DNA of 64,000 nucleotides. Origin: Dipteris shenzhenensis. Its lineage: Eukaryota > Polypodiophyta > Polypodiopsida > Gleicheniales. The DNA lies in the NCBI GenBank assembly GCA_047967505.1, contig CM106538.1; one strand, given 5' to 3'. The position numbers were made by a program, and so were the translations under genes. This document shows, piece after piece, positions 46,464 to 58,655 of the stretch. The first letter of the stretch is position 1. Every line of letters begins with the position of its first letter. Under the pieces are notes generated by a model. It saw only the letters and a list, made by a program, of their open reading frames with translations, did no database searches and had not been told where the DNA came from.

Positions 46464-47900
46464 ATGTTGGAACCACTTCAAAATATTCCAATTGTTTTTT
46501 TTGGCTATTTTAATGCAAAAATCATACTCAAAGTAAAGAGGGTAAAGATTACACTAGAAAGGGGAACAAGAATGGCCCATGCGTATGCCACAAATCTGTT
46601 GCTAGATATTCATGCCCAGGCATATAAAAATATTAGAAATGAGCCAATTGTTGAGGCATATTACTTCCTTAAATCAAAGCATAGATTTTTTCTTCTATCA
46701 TTTTTCCAAACCCCAATAGTTGGCAAAGTTGGTAGATGATTAAAGCAAATGTATCGAGCCTTACTAGCATCAAAGGCCATGGTAATGACTTTTGTGAGTA
46801 CATTAATGAGGCCATAGTCCCCATTAAGTGGTATAGACTCATAGCATTTGGATATGTCAGCCGAGGAAATGCTAAAAATCTTCTTTGGTAGATTAACCAT
46901 AAACTCAAAAATTGATTCAATGCTCCACTAGCATGAGACTTTCATACGCCCTCTTAAGAAGAGCTCATGTTGAGTAAGGGCAGCCCTCCTTTTAAATTGT
47001 ATAATACATGTTTTGAGTAAACATGTGTTTAATAGGTTGATCTCAATGTAAATTCTATTGGAAGCACTTGAAACCTATCTGAAGGATTCTTTATGTGCCT
47101 TATATATTTTCATGATGAAGGGTAATTTCTCATAAGCAGTGTCTATACCCAAGTCATGGTATTTGTTGAAAAAAGTAGAGATGACCCATGACTATTGTTC
47201 AATAATTTTTTCAAAATCACAACTGCTTAGTCTATCCTTAGCTAAATAAAAATGAGTTTACAATAGACAAAGCCAGTGTGATTTTGTGCCTTATCAATAC
47301 CATGAATAAAGAAGGTATTTTTAAGGATGTTCAACTCCTCCAGATTTTGTTGTGCATATTGGAAGAGATTGGCATTCTAATTAAAAAGGAACCTTCTTCT
47401 AAGCCACATATTGGTTATTGTTTGGAAATAGTCATTGTATCATAACTACCTATGTCAAGCATATGACATACATCCAGTCATGCACATTCCAAAGCAATAC
47501 TTTTTATAGGGAATGTGATTGATACCACATTGTAGTTCTACTCTTAAGGTGTCATACTTCACAATTTTTAAGTCACAAGTAACAACATGACCCCATTTGT
47601 TATGTATAAAGGGTTTATACTTGTGACATTGACATATTATTTCATAGTAGCTGCAAAAAGTGTCTTGTTAAAAGCTTGTAATGTCACTTATTCTGTGGAG
47701 CTTTTTGATTCTATTACTTTCTTGTGGAAATTTTACAATAACCTCACTTTTCTCCAATTAATATCTTCTAGAAAAGGATTGTCAAAAAGAACATGTACAA
47801 AATGTGACCCTTCCCTTTCTTTTTTAATATCTTCGAGCACAGGATGGTCAAAAAGAACATTGCACACATCCAGTTTTAGGAGCCACGTACCAAGCTATGG
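46464..47900 (-). pseudogene. Decayed Penelope-like (non-LTR, non-L1) reverse transcriptase
   Basis: Minus-strand motifs appear in the right order, scattered over frames. First are YKPFIHNKWGHVVTCDLKIV (about 47610) and FFIHGIDKAQNHTGFVYCKL (about 47310), then LPFIMKIYKAHKESF followed by VSSASN (about 47120). After these come FSISSADISKCYESIPLNGD (about 46870) and CGIRMGHSCSPF followed by CNLYPLYFEYDF (about 46570). The pattern KAHK...R(F/W)(I/V), then D(I/V)S..Y..IP, then GI.MG.SCSP...NLY...FE fits the Penelope-like group of RTs better than Copia, Gypsy or L1. No YADD-like box or GIY-YIG nuclease was found. Stops are frequent, so it is long dead. Confidence 0.55.
47770..47880. repeat. Tandem duplication inside the RT remnant
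   Basis: On the minus strand VLFDHPVLEDI and VLFDNPFLEDI are adjacent diverged copies of a unit of about 54 bp. Confidence 0.65.
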
Positions 47901-48119
47901 CTTTTTGACACCCTAGTTACTCCCACACTCTTATATGGTGCACCAATTTGGGAACCAAATCTGTATCACATGAGGAAAGACCCACTACCAGGGCATAATG
48001 GTCTAGAGAGAGGCTTTTATGATAGATGGTACATATCATTTTCAAGCCCAACCTCGCCTCCCTCCTGACGGAACCCCTTCTCGAAAAATCGAAAAACAGA
48101 TCTTCTGTTTTTTTCCTCT

Positions 48120-49561
48120 TCCCTCGCGCATCTGAAAAAGTACAGCCAGAGTACCAGCAAGGTACAGAAGTGTACCAGCCAGGTACAAAAGTGTACCAAC
48201 AAGGTAAACAGTGTACTAGCACTGTCCCATCATTGTGCACTCAGTTTTTTCGAAGGTACAACATTGTGATGCACAAGTACAGCAAATACTGTACTTTCTT
48301 TCTTTGAAAAGCGTGCAAAGTGCAAAGGCATACTTCTTGCTGTACTTTTCTGCGTTTACACGCATTCCGAGGAGGTTTCTTTTGAGTCCCACTGGGCTCA
48401 TACTTTGGGGATTATTTTCTTGATTATCTGTTGTTCACGGGACAGCGTTTTCTCTCGCCATTGGCACATTAGCCAGGTACATTGTGCTTTGCATTGTACC
48501 CTTTTTTATTTCTGCCCTTTCATTTTGTACCTCGTACTGCTATATGCACGTACAGGTGTTCTACTGGGGCAGGGCTTACACTCGCACTGAGGCTTAGCTT
48601 ATGCCGCAAACAGTGTCGAGACAGGTCTTCTCACTTGGCCAGTGATTGTACACAGTGTTGGCACTGGTATGCATTGGTCAGATCTGTTAGACATTTGCAG
48701 TTGATGCTATTGGTTGCAGGTCAATGGACATGCACACAAATGCCTTGTGAGCAGCAGCACATTTGTTGCCATTTTCTGTGTTAATGCACGGAATGTGCCG
48801 TCAGATCAAGGGGCTTTTGATGCTTTTATTCTTGGGATAGATGCTATGAACTGTTGCTGAAAGTACATCCACAAATATTACAGATTTGGTCAATTTTGAC
48901 CAAGTTTGACTTTGGTCAAATTTGGGGGTTTTATAGCCAGACCGGCAATCTGTCAGGTGGGAGTGCTACACATGCAGCAGATTATTTTGTGAAGCACAGT
49001 TATGCTTTAAAGATGCAAAATTGATTTATATCTCTTGGTCAAAGGTTGAATTTTTCTCAGATTTGCGGTCAAATCTCTGAAAATCCTCGTGCAGTCAAAG
49101 GGCTTTTAGGCCACTTCAACTCCACGCTGTGTATTCAGTTGGGGGGGAAGTTTCTGGAGCAAGAGAGGGCAAAAAATAAGGGATTTTCATAAAAAATCAG
49201 AGATTTTCTGTTTTTTGACAGTCCGGGACTGTCAAACAACAGGTTTGACCTGCTTTGACCAGTAGAATTCAAAAAGGTGCAGCTGTACTTTATAATATCA
49301 GTTCTGGGAATTTTCTGGAGCGTTTCTACGCAGCTGTACCGCATCTTCGCCAGCAAATACAGCAGGTACAGCTTGCTGTACTGTTTCTGCAGCAAGTGGG
49401 AGAAGAAGATTCAGTTGGTTTTATGCCACTGAAACAGTACCAAGTTCACTGTTGATTGTACTTCCGCTGCGGGAGAATTTTCTAGGAGTGACTGGTGCTT
49501 AATTGCATGCCTACAGGGAGTCAGGCGGTTCCTTTGTGGAACACACTTTCCTTTCTTTATC
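48120..49561 (+). other. Leader of the young Copia element, rich in GTAC
   Basis: No coding frame precedes gag. The tetranucleotide GTAC occurs 24 times by my count between 48139 and 49470, where about five would be expected. I find no TGGTATCAGAGC primer-binding site and no copy of the 3' LTR here, so the 5' LTR is missing or strongly altered. Confidence 0.65.
48151..48231 (+). repeat. Four imperfect 21-bp repeats with GTACCAGC...GGTACA
   Basis: Units begin at 48151, 48172, 48193 and 48213 (GTACCAGCAAGGTACAGAAG and variants). Confidence 0.75.
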
Positions 49562-52500
49562 ATGAGTTCCAGCAGCGACGTGTCATCCTTGTTCCAGATC
49601 AAGAAGCTCGAAGGAGCTAAAAATTATGACATATGGAGGACACAGTGCTATAACGTGCTGATGCAAAAGGACCAGTACAAACCTATCAAGGAGAAGGGTG
49701 TTAAGCCCTCCAACGTCACTGATGAGCAGTGGGAGAAGATGGACAACTTGGCCATGTCGACCATTATGCTGACAGTCGTTGATTCACTGGTTGTAGGCAT
49801 CAGGGATGAACCTACTGCGTGGAGGATGTGGCAGAGGCTTGAGGATACTTATGCCAAGAAGAGTGCCACAGGAAAAGCTTACTGGCTGAAAAAGCTTGTT
49901 GGTCTTCAAATGAAGGAGGGGACACCTATGTCCACTCATATTATTGAGTTTAACAGTATATTCAGCCAGGTGATCAACCAAGGGTTGAAGCTCGATGATG
50001 AGCTCAAAGCAACCCTCATCCTGTGTTCTCTACCTGAGTCATGGGACACATTCAGGACTTCTACCAGCAACTCAAATGCCATTCTGTTATTTGCAGACGT
50101 GGAGAGTGCTCTTCTACAGGAAGAGATGAACAGAAAGAACAATGCTGTTGGAAAGTCAAATGCACTGAATGCACGCAGCAGGTCCAAGACACGTGGGAAG
50201 GATAAGGAAAGAGAGAGGAGCAAGTCCCGCTCTAAGAAAGATCTTGTATGCAATTATTGCGGCAAGAAGGGACATATTGAGAAGAAATGTTTTCAAAAGA
50301 AGAACGACCTGAGAGGCAAAGAGGACAAGGCACAAGGCAAGTCTAAGGGCAAAGAAAAAGAGGAGCTGCATGTTACTTATGTGAGTGACAGTGACAGTGG
50401 ACGTGAGGTATGCTTCACCTCTTCACTGGAGGCTCATGCACTTCATGCCGGTGATGGATCAGATATGCATTCCTGGATTATAGATTCAGGTGCTTCCTTC
50501 CATGTTACACCCTACAGAGATCTGTTTGTCAGATATGCAGGAGGGCAGAAGGGAGTAGTGTTTCTTGGTGACAATCATGCATGTTCGATCATTGGCATAG
50601 GTGATGTCAGGCTTGTACTTGAAAATGGCCAGCAGTTGATGCTCAAAGGAGTCAGGCATGTCCCTGAAGTGAAAAAGAATTTGATTTCCACTGGTTTACT
50701 GGATGACGATGGTTATCAGACCACCTTTGGCAGTCAGAAATGGAAAATCAGCAAAGGGGCTATGGCTATAGCCAGGGGTCCTAAGGTTGATACACTGTAT
50801 TCACTTCACGCTGGACATTGTCCGCACTATGATGTAAATGCCGCCGAGCTGCCAAAGATTTCATTGTGGCATAGCCGGCTTGGGCACATGAGTATTAAAG
50901 GAATGGAGCAACTGGCTCATTTTGGTTATTTGCCGACTCTTAAATATTCAGATTTAAAAAGGTGTGAATTTTGTCTTTATGGTCGTCAAGTTCAAATACC
51001 TCATAAGAGGGCGTCTGGGCAGAAATTACAGCTCTTGGAGCTTGTACATACAGATGTGTGTGAGATGCCTACAGTCTCCTTAGGGGGTTCAAAATACATA
51101 CTGTCATTCATAGATGACGCCACCTGCAAAGTGTGGGTGTACACTCTTAAAAAGAAGAGTGATACGTTCAAGGCTTTCACGAAGTTTGTTGCACTTGTCG
51201 AAAATGAGACAGGCAATAAACTGAAAGCTTTGAGATCTGACAATGGTGGAGAGTATTTGTCCAAAGAGTTCCAGGAATTCTGTGAGGCAAAAGGTATTCA
51301 AAGGGTGTTGTCTGCACCATATGATCCTCCACAGAATGGTACAGCTGAAAAAATGTTCAGGACCATTTAGGAAAAAGTTAGATCAATGTTGTCACATGCT
51401 GCACTGCCCCACACATTTTGGGCTGAAGCTGTAAAGACAGCTGTGCACCTTATCAATCGGTCACCAAACAAGAGATTATGTGGAGGTGTGCCTGAAGAGG
51501 CATGGACGGGTAAGCCTCCGTCTTACAAACACCTACGGGTCTTTGGTTGTGTCGCGTACGTGCACGTACGTAGAGAAGACAGAACTAAACTGGATCCAAA
51601 GTCTCTTAAGTGTATATTCCTAGGCTATGGTGACAAAGGTGAGATGGGCTACAGGATTTGGGATCCCAAGAATAGAAAGCTTATACGCAGCAATGATGTC
51701 GTGTTTGATGAAACCATCATGTTTAAGGAACCTGTTGTACAGCAGGGACCACTCAAAGTAACTATTGATGATGACAGACATCAAGGGCAACACAGACCGG
51801 CTGTAAATCAGCCACAACAGCAGCATAATCAGCCATTAAATGATGCTGCAGCAGGTCCTAATGGACAGCCAGATATGGCAGAAGACATCCCAATGGATGA
51901 TGCACAGTTAGATGATCTTCCTGACATGCAAATGCAGCCAGAAGATGTGGAACAGCCACCTTATCTGGGTGATGAACAGGCTGGACAGCCAGCTCAAGAC
52001 GATGGTCATTGGGTTAGGAGGTCTACCAGACCGACGCGTCAGCCAGATAGATTTGTTCCAGGCATTGATTATTTGATGCTTACTGATTGTGGAGAGCCTT
52101 CATGCTACAGAGAGGCTAGGCAGAGGGCAGACAAGGTTCAATGGGATCTTGCAATGAAGTCTGAGATGGACAGTCTTCACAAGAATGGCACTTGGGAATT
52201 GGTACCCTTGCCTACTGGTAAGAAGGTACTGCCATGCAAATGGGTATATCGACTTAAGGTCACACCTGGTGAAAAGCCAAGGCACAAAGCCAGACTGGTT
52301 GCCAAGGGGTTCAAGCAGGAATATGGTGTTGACTTTGATGAAATATTCTCTCCTGTTGTTAAAATGACAACACTCAGAACTGTATTAGCATTGGTTGCAC
52401 ATGCAGACATGGACTTGGTCCAAATGGACGTCAAGACAGCATTTCTTCATGGTGATTTGCATGAGGAGATATTTATGCAGCAGCCAGAGGGTTTTACAGT

Positions 52501-53644
52501 GAAGGGCAAAGAGAAGCTTGTATGCAGACTGAAGAAAAGTCTTTATGGTCTAAAGCAGGCACCCAGGGAATGGTATCATAAATTTGATACATTCATGCGA
52601 ACCCAGGGTTACAGGAGAAGTGACATTGATCACTGCTTGTATACCAAGAAAGCTTCAGATGGCAGTTTACTCATCCTCATTCTGTATGTGGATGATATGT
52701 TAATTGCTGGAAAATCTCAAAAGGAGATGAATGCCTTGAAAAAGAGATTGCACCAGACCTTTGATATGAAGGATCTTGGTGATGCCAACCATATATTGGG
52801 CATGCGGATACTTCGGGATAGGGAAAAGCGGTTGCTATACTTGTCTCAGAAGGAATACATTGGCAAGGTCTTGCAGAGATTTCACATGGAGGGGGGGAAG
52901 AGTATTGGTACTCCATTGCCTCCTTATGTGAAAATCAGTGCTTTGGACAGCCCTCAGACAGATGCTGAGAGGGCTGAGATGTCAAAGATTCCGTATGCAT
53001 CAGCGTGTGGCAGTCTCATGTATGCTATGGTTGCAACCAGGCCCGATATTGCGTTTGCAGTGGGAGTGGTTAGCAGATACATGGCAAAACCTGGCAGGAA
53101 GCATTGGGATGCAGTGAAAGGTGTCATGAGATACCTGAAGGGTACACAGGATCTGTGTGTATGTTTCGGCAGTCAAGATGCAAAAGTGCAGGGTTATACA
53201 GACTCTGATTATGCCGGTCACCCTGATACCCGGAAGTCTACTACCGGATATGTATTCACTTTCACTGGAGGTGCAGTGTCGTGGGTATCTAGAATGCAGC
53301 AGTGCATTGCTTTGTCGACTACAGAAGCTGAATATATTGCAGCCACTGAGGCGTGCAAGGAGGCTATATGGCTATCTCGGCTTGTGGCAGACTTGGGCTA
53401 TTCTACAGATACACCATTGTTGCATTGTGACAGTCAGAGTGCCATACAGTTGGCACGAAATCCTGTCTTTCATGCAAAGACGAAGCACATCGACGTGAAG
53501 TATCACTTTATCAGGGAGGTGCTTGAAAGCAAGCAACTTCAGCTTGTGAAAGTTCACACTGATGACAATCCGGCAGATTTGTTAACCAAAGGATTGGCTG
53601 CTGAGCGGTTTGCACACTGCAGACGGCTGATGGGTATAGAATAA
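49562..53644 (+). pseudogene. Ty1/Copia gag-pol, full length with one in-frame stop
   Basis: A single 1360-codon frame encodes the whole polyprotein. It has gag (start MSSSSDVSSLFQIKKLEG), an intact zinc knuckle CNYCGKKGHIEKKC (50249-50290), protease with DSGAS (50483, about residue 308) and GAG-pre-integrase with WHSRLGHMS and CEFCLYG. The integrase core has HTDVC, SDNGGEY and a downstream Glu, followed by RT with YVDD (52685-52696, about residue 1042), RNase H (TDSDYAGHPDTRKSTTGY, TEAEYIA) and the C-terminus RRLMGIE. The only visible break is a TAG at 51368-51370 inside the integrase. Frame and motifs continue perfectly on both sides, so the element is young or the stop is recent. A polypurine tract and 3' LTR follow. 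Confidence 0.95.
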
Positions 53645-53720
53645 GAGACCAACTGGTCTTGTACATGATGATGTATATTGCTGTTTTTTCTTTACTCTCC
53701 CCTGGAGGCACATTGCCTTT

Positions 53721-53731
53721 AAGTGGGAGGT
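53721..53731 (+). other. Polypurine tract of the young Copia element
   Basis: AAGTGGGAGGT lies directly before the TGTTGGGG start of the LTR, the expected plus-strand primer site. Confidence 0.8.
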
Positions 53732-54141
53732 TGTTGGGGTAAAGGCACTGGCCACCCTTGTAACAGTTTTTATTCTAGTACTGCTAAGTACAACTAAGTA
53801 CGCATTGTACTTAGTGGACTTAGCAGTCCTAGCCTTATCCACAGATATATATACTAGTGTGTGTACTTGGGGAGGTACCACTCATTGTTTATCCCCACCC
53901 ATTGGTGTGTGACTGTGTGTGTGTCTCCTACTCCCTCACTCCCAGTTCTCTCCGTCAGTTATCCCCACAGTTTGTGTGTAGTGAGTCAACTTCTTCTCTC
54001 TCACTCTCTTCAACCACCTTCTATTTCCTGCATGTTCTATAGGAGGTATATGACCATTGTGTCACTAGCGGTCTACTTTCGATGGACCCCTCAGCACCCA
54101 CGGAGATACTCACCACCCAGCTCACATCCCTACTCCACTCA
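53732..54141 (+). repeat. 3' LTR of the young Copia element, end uncertain
   Basis: Starts TGTTGGGGTAAAGGC. Six GTAC cores lie between 53776 and 53878, and a TATATATA box is at about 53846, so the first 150 bp look like a U3 promoter region. The end at 54141 (CCACTCA) is a guess based on the TG...CA rule and on the neighbouring element starting at 54149. Confidence 0.6.
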
Positions 54142-54148
54142 ACGGCGA

Positions 54149-54356
54149 TGAGTAGCTTCCCACATCACACACATACTGGCCACACTGCTAGACCTGGGAG
54201 TATGCCCCAGAACAAATGATATAATGAGTGCACGGAGCTTTACAAATGCCTTTGCACACAGAGGATGTTGGGACATGAAGGAGCAACTTTGAACAAGAGA
54301 GAGAGAGAGAAACACAAATTGGTGGGTATGTAATTGTGGGATGGGGACACACCACA
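54149..54356 (-). repeat. 3' LTR of the opposing Copia element, borders approximate
   Basis: On the minus strand it begins TGTGGTGTGTCCCC at 54356, right after a G-rich purine tract (complement of 54357-54366). The other edge at 54149 is inferred. It contains a (GA)n stretch at 54297-54311. Confidence 0.5.
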
Positions 54357-54383
54357 ACCCCCTAACCTTTATTGATAGGGTAA

Positions 54384-57300
54384 CTACACATAGTAAAACC
54401 AATGGGCAACCCGTGTGTACACACTATGAGGAGTGGCACTAGGCAAGAACCAGCAATGTGCAAATCGCTCTGTCGGCAAGCTCTTAGTGAGTAAATCTGT
54501 AGGGTTGTCATATGCGTGCACCGTGACAAGCTCAATTGCTTTGTCATGCAGCACCTCACGGATAAATTGATACTTCACATCAATGTGCTTAGTCTTCTGA
54601 TGAACGACAAGATTCTTTGCCATCATAATAGCACTCTAGCTATCACAATGCAAAAATCTCCCACCAGGCGGGCAAGCCATATGGCTTCCTTGCAAGCCTC
54701 GGCTGCAATATATTATGCCTCAGTGGTTGACATAGCTATGCACTTCTGCAACTGAGATATCAACACCACCAGTGAAAGTAAACACATAACCCGTGGTAGA
54801 CTTCTTGTTGTCAACATGACCTATAAAATTTGCATCGGTGTATCCATGCACAATTGCATCGTGCTTTCCAAAGCATATGCACAAGTATTGTGTACCCTTC
54901 AAGTACCTCAATACATCCTTAACTACCTCCCAATGCTTCTTGCCTGGATTTTCATATACCTACTGACCACTCCCACAGCAAAAGCAATATCAAGTCTAGT
55001 AGCAACCATAGCATACATGAGAATGCCACATGTAGATGCACAAGGAACCTTGGCCATCTGAGCCCTTTCATCATCAGACTTGGGGCTGCTGTCCTCCTAG
55101 TTGAGTTTCACACATGGAGGTAATGGAGAGCTAAGTGTCTTTCCCCCCCTCCATATTGAACCTCTCCAGGACTTTACCAATGTACTCTTTCTATAAAAGA
55201 TAGAGTAAACCTTTAGACATGTCCCCTAGTATTCGCATACCAAGAATGTGATTTGCATCACAAAGATCCTTCATGTCGAAGTTCTTGTGCAGTCTTGCCT
55301 TCAAGGCATTCATCTCAACAGATGACTTTCCAGCAATAAGCATATCATCCACATAAGGTACGAGGATCAGAAGACTACCATCTCTAGCCTTCTTAGTGTA
55401 TAGACAGTGATCTATGTCACATCTCCCCAAACCCTGGGATCTCGTGAATGTATCAAACTTATGATTATGATACCATTCACGAGGTGCCTGCTTGAGCTCA
55501 TAAAGACACTTTCTCAACTTGCATACCAGCTTTTCCTTCCCCTTAACTGCATAACCCTCTGGTTGCTGCATATAAATATCCTTGTGAAGATCTCCATGAA
55601 GGAAAGTTGTCTTCACGTCCATCTGGACAAGACCCATGTCCTGACTAGCAACCAAAGCTAATACAGTTCTCAGGGTAGTCATCTTGACCACAAGAGAAAA
55701 TATTTTCTCAAAATCAACAACTTAAACCCTTTGGAAACAAGCCTTGCATTGTACCTGTAGCATCACCCGAAGTGATTTTTAACCTGTAAACCCATTTGCA
55801 TGGTTGCACTTTCTGTCTTGTAGGCAACTGTACTAAATTCCATGTCTCATTCTTCTTCAGAGAATCCATCTCTGACTGCATGTCCTTCTACCATCTCATT
55901 GCATTATCCCTCTGCACGGCTTCTTCGAAGCATGAGGGTTCACCACAATCAGTCACACCATGACATAATCATTGACTGAATTTGCCCCAAGGACAAACTT
56001 GTCAAGCTGCCTAGTCAACCTAGTACTTCTCCTCACCCATCCTTGTGGATTAGGTGGTGGTTATAAATGCATTTCATGCTCAACAGGGGGATGTACAGCC
56101 TGTTCTTCATGCATTAATTATTGTTGTACAGCCTGTTCTTGCTGTACAACAGGCAGTTCATGTGGCTCCTCATGTGGGATGACAAGTGGCACATCATTTG
56201 GTAGCTGCTGATTTTGACCATTATTTACTGGCATTCTTGGGCTGTCCTGCATTGCCATCTTCTTCAAAAATAACTCTCCGAACCTCAATGGATTTGACAG
56301 GTTGTTTGTGCATCTGGTCTTAATGGAAAATCGCATCATTTGACCTCACAATTTTGCAGGCTTCTGGGTCTCAAAGTCTATATCCCATCTCACCGTTGTC
56401 ACCATAACCAAGAAAAATGCATCTTCTTGACTTAGGGTCAAGTTTGCTGCGTACTTCCCTTCGGATATGCTTTAATGCCTCACAACCAAATACCCTAAGA
56501 TGCTTGTAAGAGGGTGGTTTGCCAGACCAATAACTTTGTCTTCTAAAGCCCTATTAGGTGACCGATTTATGAAATGTATTGCTGTCTTAACGGCTTCTGC
56601 CCAAACCCCATGTGACAAACCTGCTTGAGAAAGCATAATTATCAGACCTCAAGCATTTTAGCTTTCTTCCTGTCTGATTCTCAACAAGTGCCAACCGAGT
56701 CTTAAAGACATTAAACACTTCACTCTTATGCCTTATGGGATATACCTACACCTTCCGTGTGGCATCATCAATAAAAGTAGTGAAGTACTTGACACCACCC
56801 AATGACAAGTTGGGCATCTCACACACATATGGACCAAATCCAGGGGATTTCCCCTTCTCACACCAGCCTTCTTATGGGCTGTTTGGGTTTGCTTTCCATA
56901 AATACAATGATCACAAGCAAAAAAATCAAAAAAGTTGAAACACGGCAAGTAACCCAAAGCGGAAAGTACTTTCATTCCCTTCTGGCTCATATGGCCTAAC
57001 CGGCTATGCCACAATGAAACAGACGGTTGCTCGGTGACATGGATTACATTGGCATCAACACTATCAACATGAAGTGCATACAAGGTGTCGGCCTTGTAGC
57101 CCTTGGCTACAGTCATAGAACCCTTAGACACCGCCCATCCAGCATTACCGGACAAAGTGTGATAACCAACATCATCCAACTGACCAATAGAAATCAAGCT
57201 CTTCTTGAGCTTAGACACATGTCTTACATCATGTAAGACAAACATAGATCCATCATGAAATTTCAGATGCACATCTCCCATCTCAACAATCTCACAGGCA

Positions 57301-57870
57301 TAGTCATTTCCAAGTTTGACATCCTTGTTTGCCCCCATCATAGGTAGCAAACCACTCCCTGTGTGGAGTGACATGAACGGATGCACCAAAATCCATCAAC
57401 CAATTTTGTGCTAGTGAATCATGGGATGCCACAAGAAATGCATCATCATAAGAAGAAGCATTGAAATGTCACCATCACCATCACTGTGATGGGAAAAAGA
57501 AATCAAGTTCACTTGTTCTACCTTTCCCTTTCCCTTTGCATCTGCCTTCTTGCTTATGTTCTGCCTTTGCATCCTTCTGCTTGTTCAAAAGCTGAAAGCA
57601 ATCCTTCTTTACAAGTCCTTTTTTATGACAATAAAAGCATTCCACGTCTTTTCTAGGGCGGTACTTCCTCCTAGATTTCCCTATTTCAGTAGGCTTGCCT
57701 CTCTGCACATTCTTGCCTCTACCACCAATAGTCAGTGCACTTGCACTCTTCCTTGCATGCTTTGTCTTCCTCTTGACTTCCTCCTACAAGAGGACACTCT
57801 CAACATCTTGACAAGACAAACTTGTAAAGCTAGTGCCATGGTTGTTAGAGGCATTCCATTCATACGTTTT
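54384..57870 (-). pseudogene. Ty1/Copia gag-pol, decayed, opposite orientation
   Basis: From the right: a truncated gag end, then a knuckle CFYCHKKGLVKKDC (about 57646-57605) in which the conserved His is Leu, then protease and GAG-pre-integrase (SLWHSRLGHMSQKGM, CDHCIYG, 57020-56890). Next come integrase remnants to 56400, a gap-rich linker (56340-56118), RT with YVDDMLIAG (about 55355-55330), and RNase H ending near 54384 (HQKTKHIDVKYQFIREV, PTERFAHC). Its RT and RNase H are close to those of the element at 49562-53644, with which it lies tail to tail. There are many stops and frame changes. The 5' LTR and gag N-terminus are absent beyond about 57870. Confidence 0.88.
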
Positions 57871-58034
57871 TGGAGGCATTCGAGGCAAGTACGGAACAGA
57901 AAAAATCTTCATTTGAGGTGTTACGTTCGTTAGGGGCGTACGGTGCTTAAGAGACGTTCAGTGCGTTAGAGGCGTTTAGAGGCATAAATATAGAGGAAAG
58001 GGGTGAAAACATATGCAAAATAACCAGATTCATG

Positions 58035-58366
58035 TAGGCATAACAAGGTTTAGAGCTCTAAAAAGGTTTAGAGCCTCTAGCAAGGGTTTAGAGCTTGAAC
58101 GGGATTTAGAGCCTCTAACAAGATTTAGAACCTCTAAAAAGGGTTTAGAGCCTCCTAACACGATTTAGAGCCTCTAACATGGGTTTAGAGCCTCCAACAA
58201 GGGGTTAGAGTCTCTAATAGGATTTAGAGCCTCTAAAAAGGGTTTAGAGCCTCTAACAAGATTTAGAGCCTCTAACAAGGATTTAGAGCCTTCAACAAGG
58301 TTTAGAGCCTCTAATAGGATTTAGAGCCTCTAAAAGGGGTTTAGAGCCTCTGACAAGATGTAGAGA
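58035..58366. repeat. Minisatellite, unit about 20 bp (GGATTTAGAGCCTCTAACAA)
   Basis: About sixteen head-to-tail variants of TTTAGAGCCTCTAACAAGG. The half-palindrome AGAGCCTCT is included in each unit. Confidence 0.9.
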
Positions 58367-58449
58367 CTTCAGGCACCACCACACACACACCACCCAAAAA
58401 AAAGAATGGAGGTATGATAGCAGAATGCCTCGATCTTTTAATTCTTGGG

Positions 58450-58640
58450 GAAAACGGTGAGACGGGAGGGAAACGGTGGGAGATGGTGGGAGACGGTGGG
58501 AAACGGTGGGAGACGGTCGGAAACGGTGGGAGACGGTGAGAAACGGTGAGAAACGGTGGGAAACGGTGAGAAACGGTGAGAAACGGTGAGAAACGGTGAG
58601 AAACGGTGGGAAACGGTGAGAAACGGTGAGAAACGGTGGG
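58450..58640. repeat. Minisatellite, 10-bp unit (AAACGGTGAG/AAACGGTGGG)
   Basis: About nineteen units in register. Two unit types (ending GAG or GGG) alternate irregularly. The apparent open frames (HRFPPF-type repeats on the minus strand) are artefacts of the repeat. Confidence 0.92.
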
Positions 58641-58655
58641 AAATATACACTTGGC

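Noticed and set aside
47930-48310. A 5' LTR for the Copia at 49562
   Set aside because: The sequence shares no TGTTGGGGTAAAGG start and no TGGTATCAGAGC follows, so it cannot be paired with the 3' LTR.
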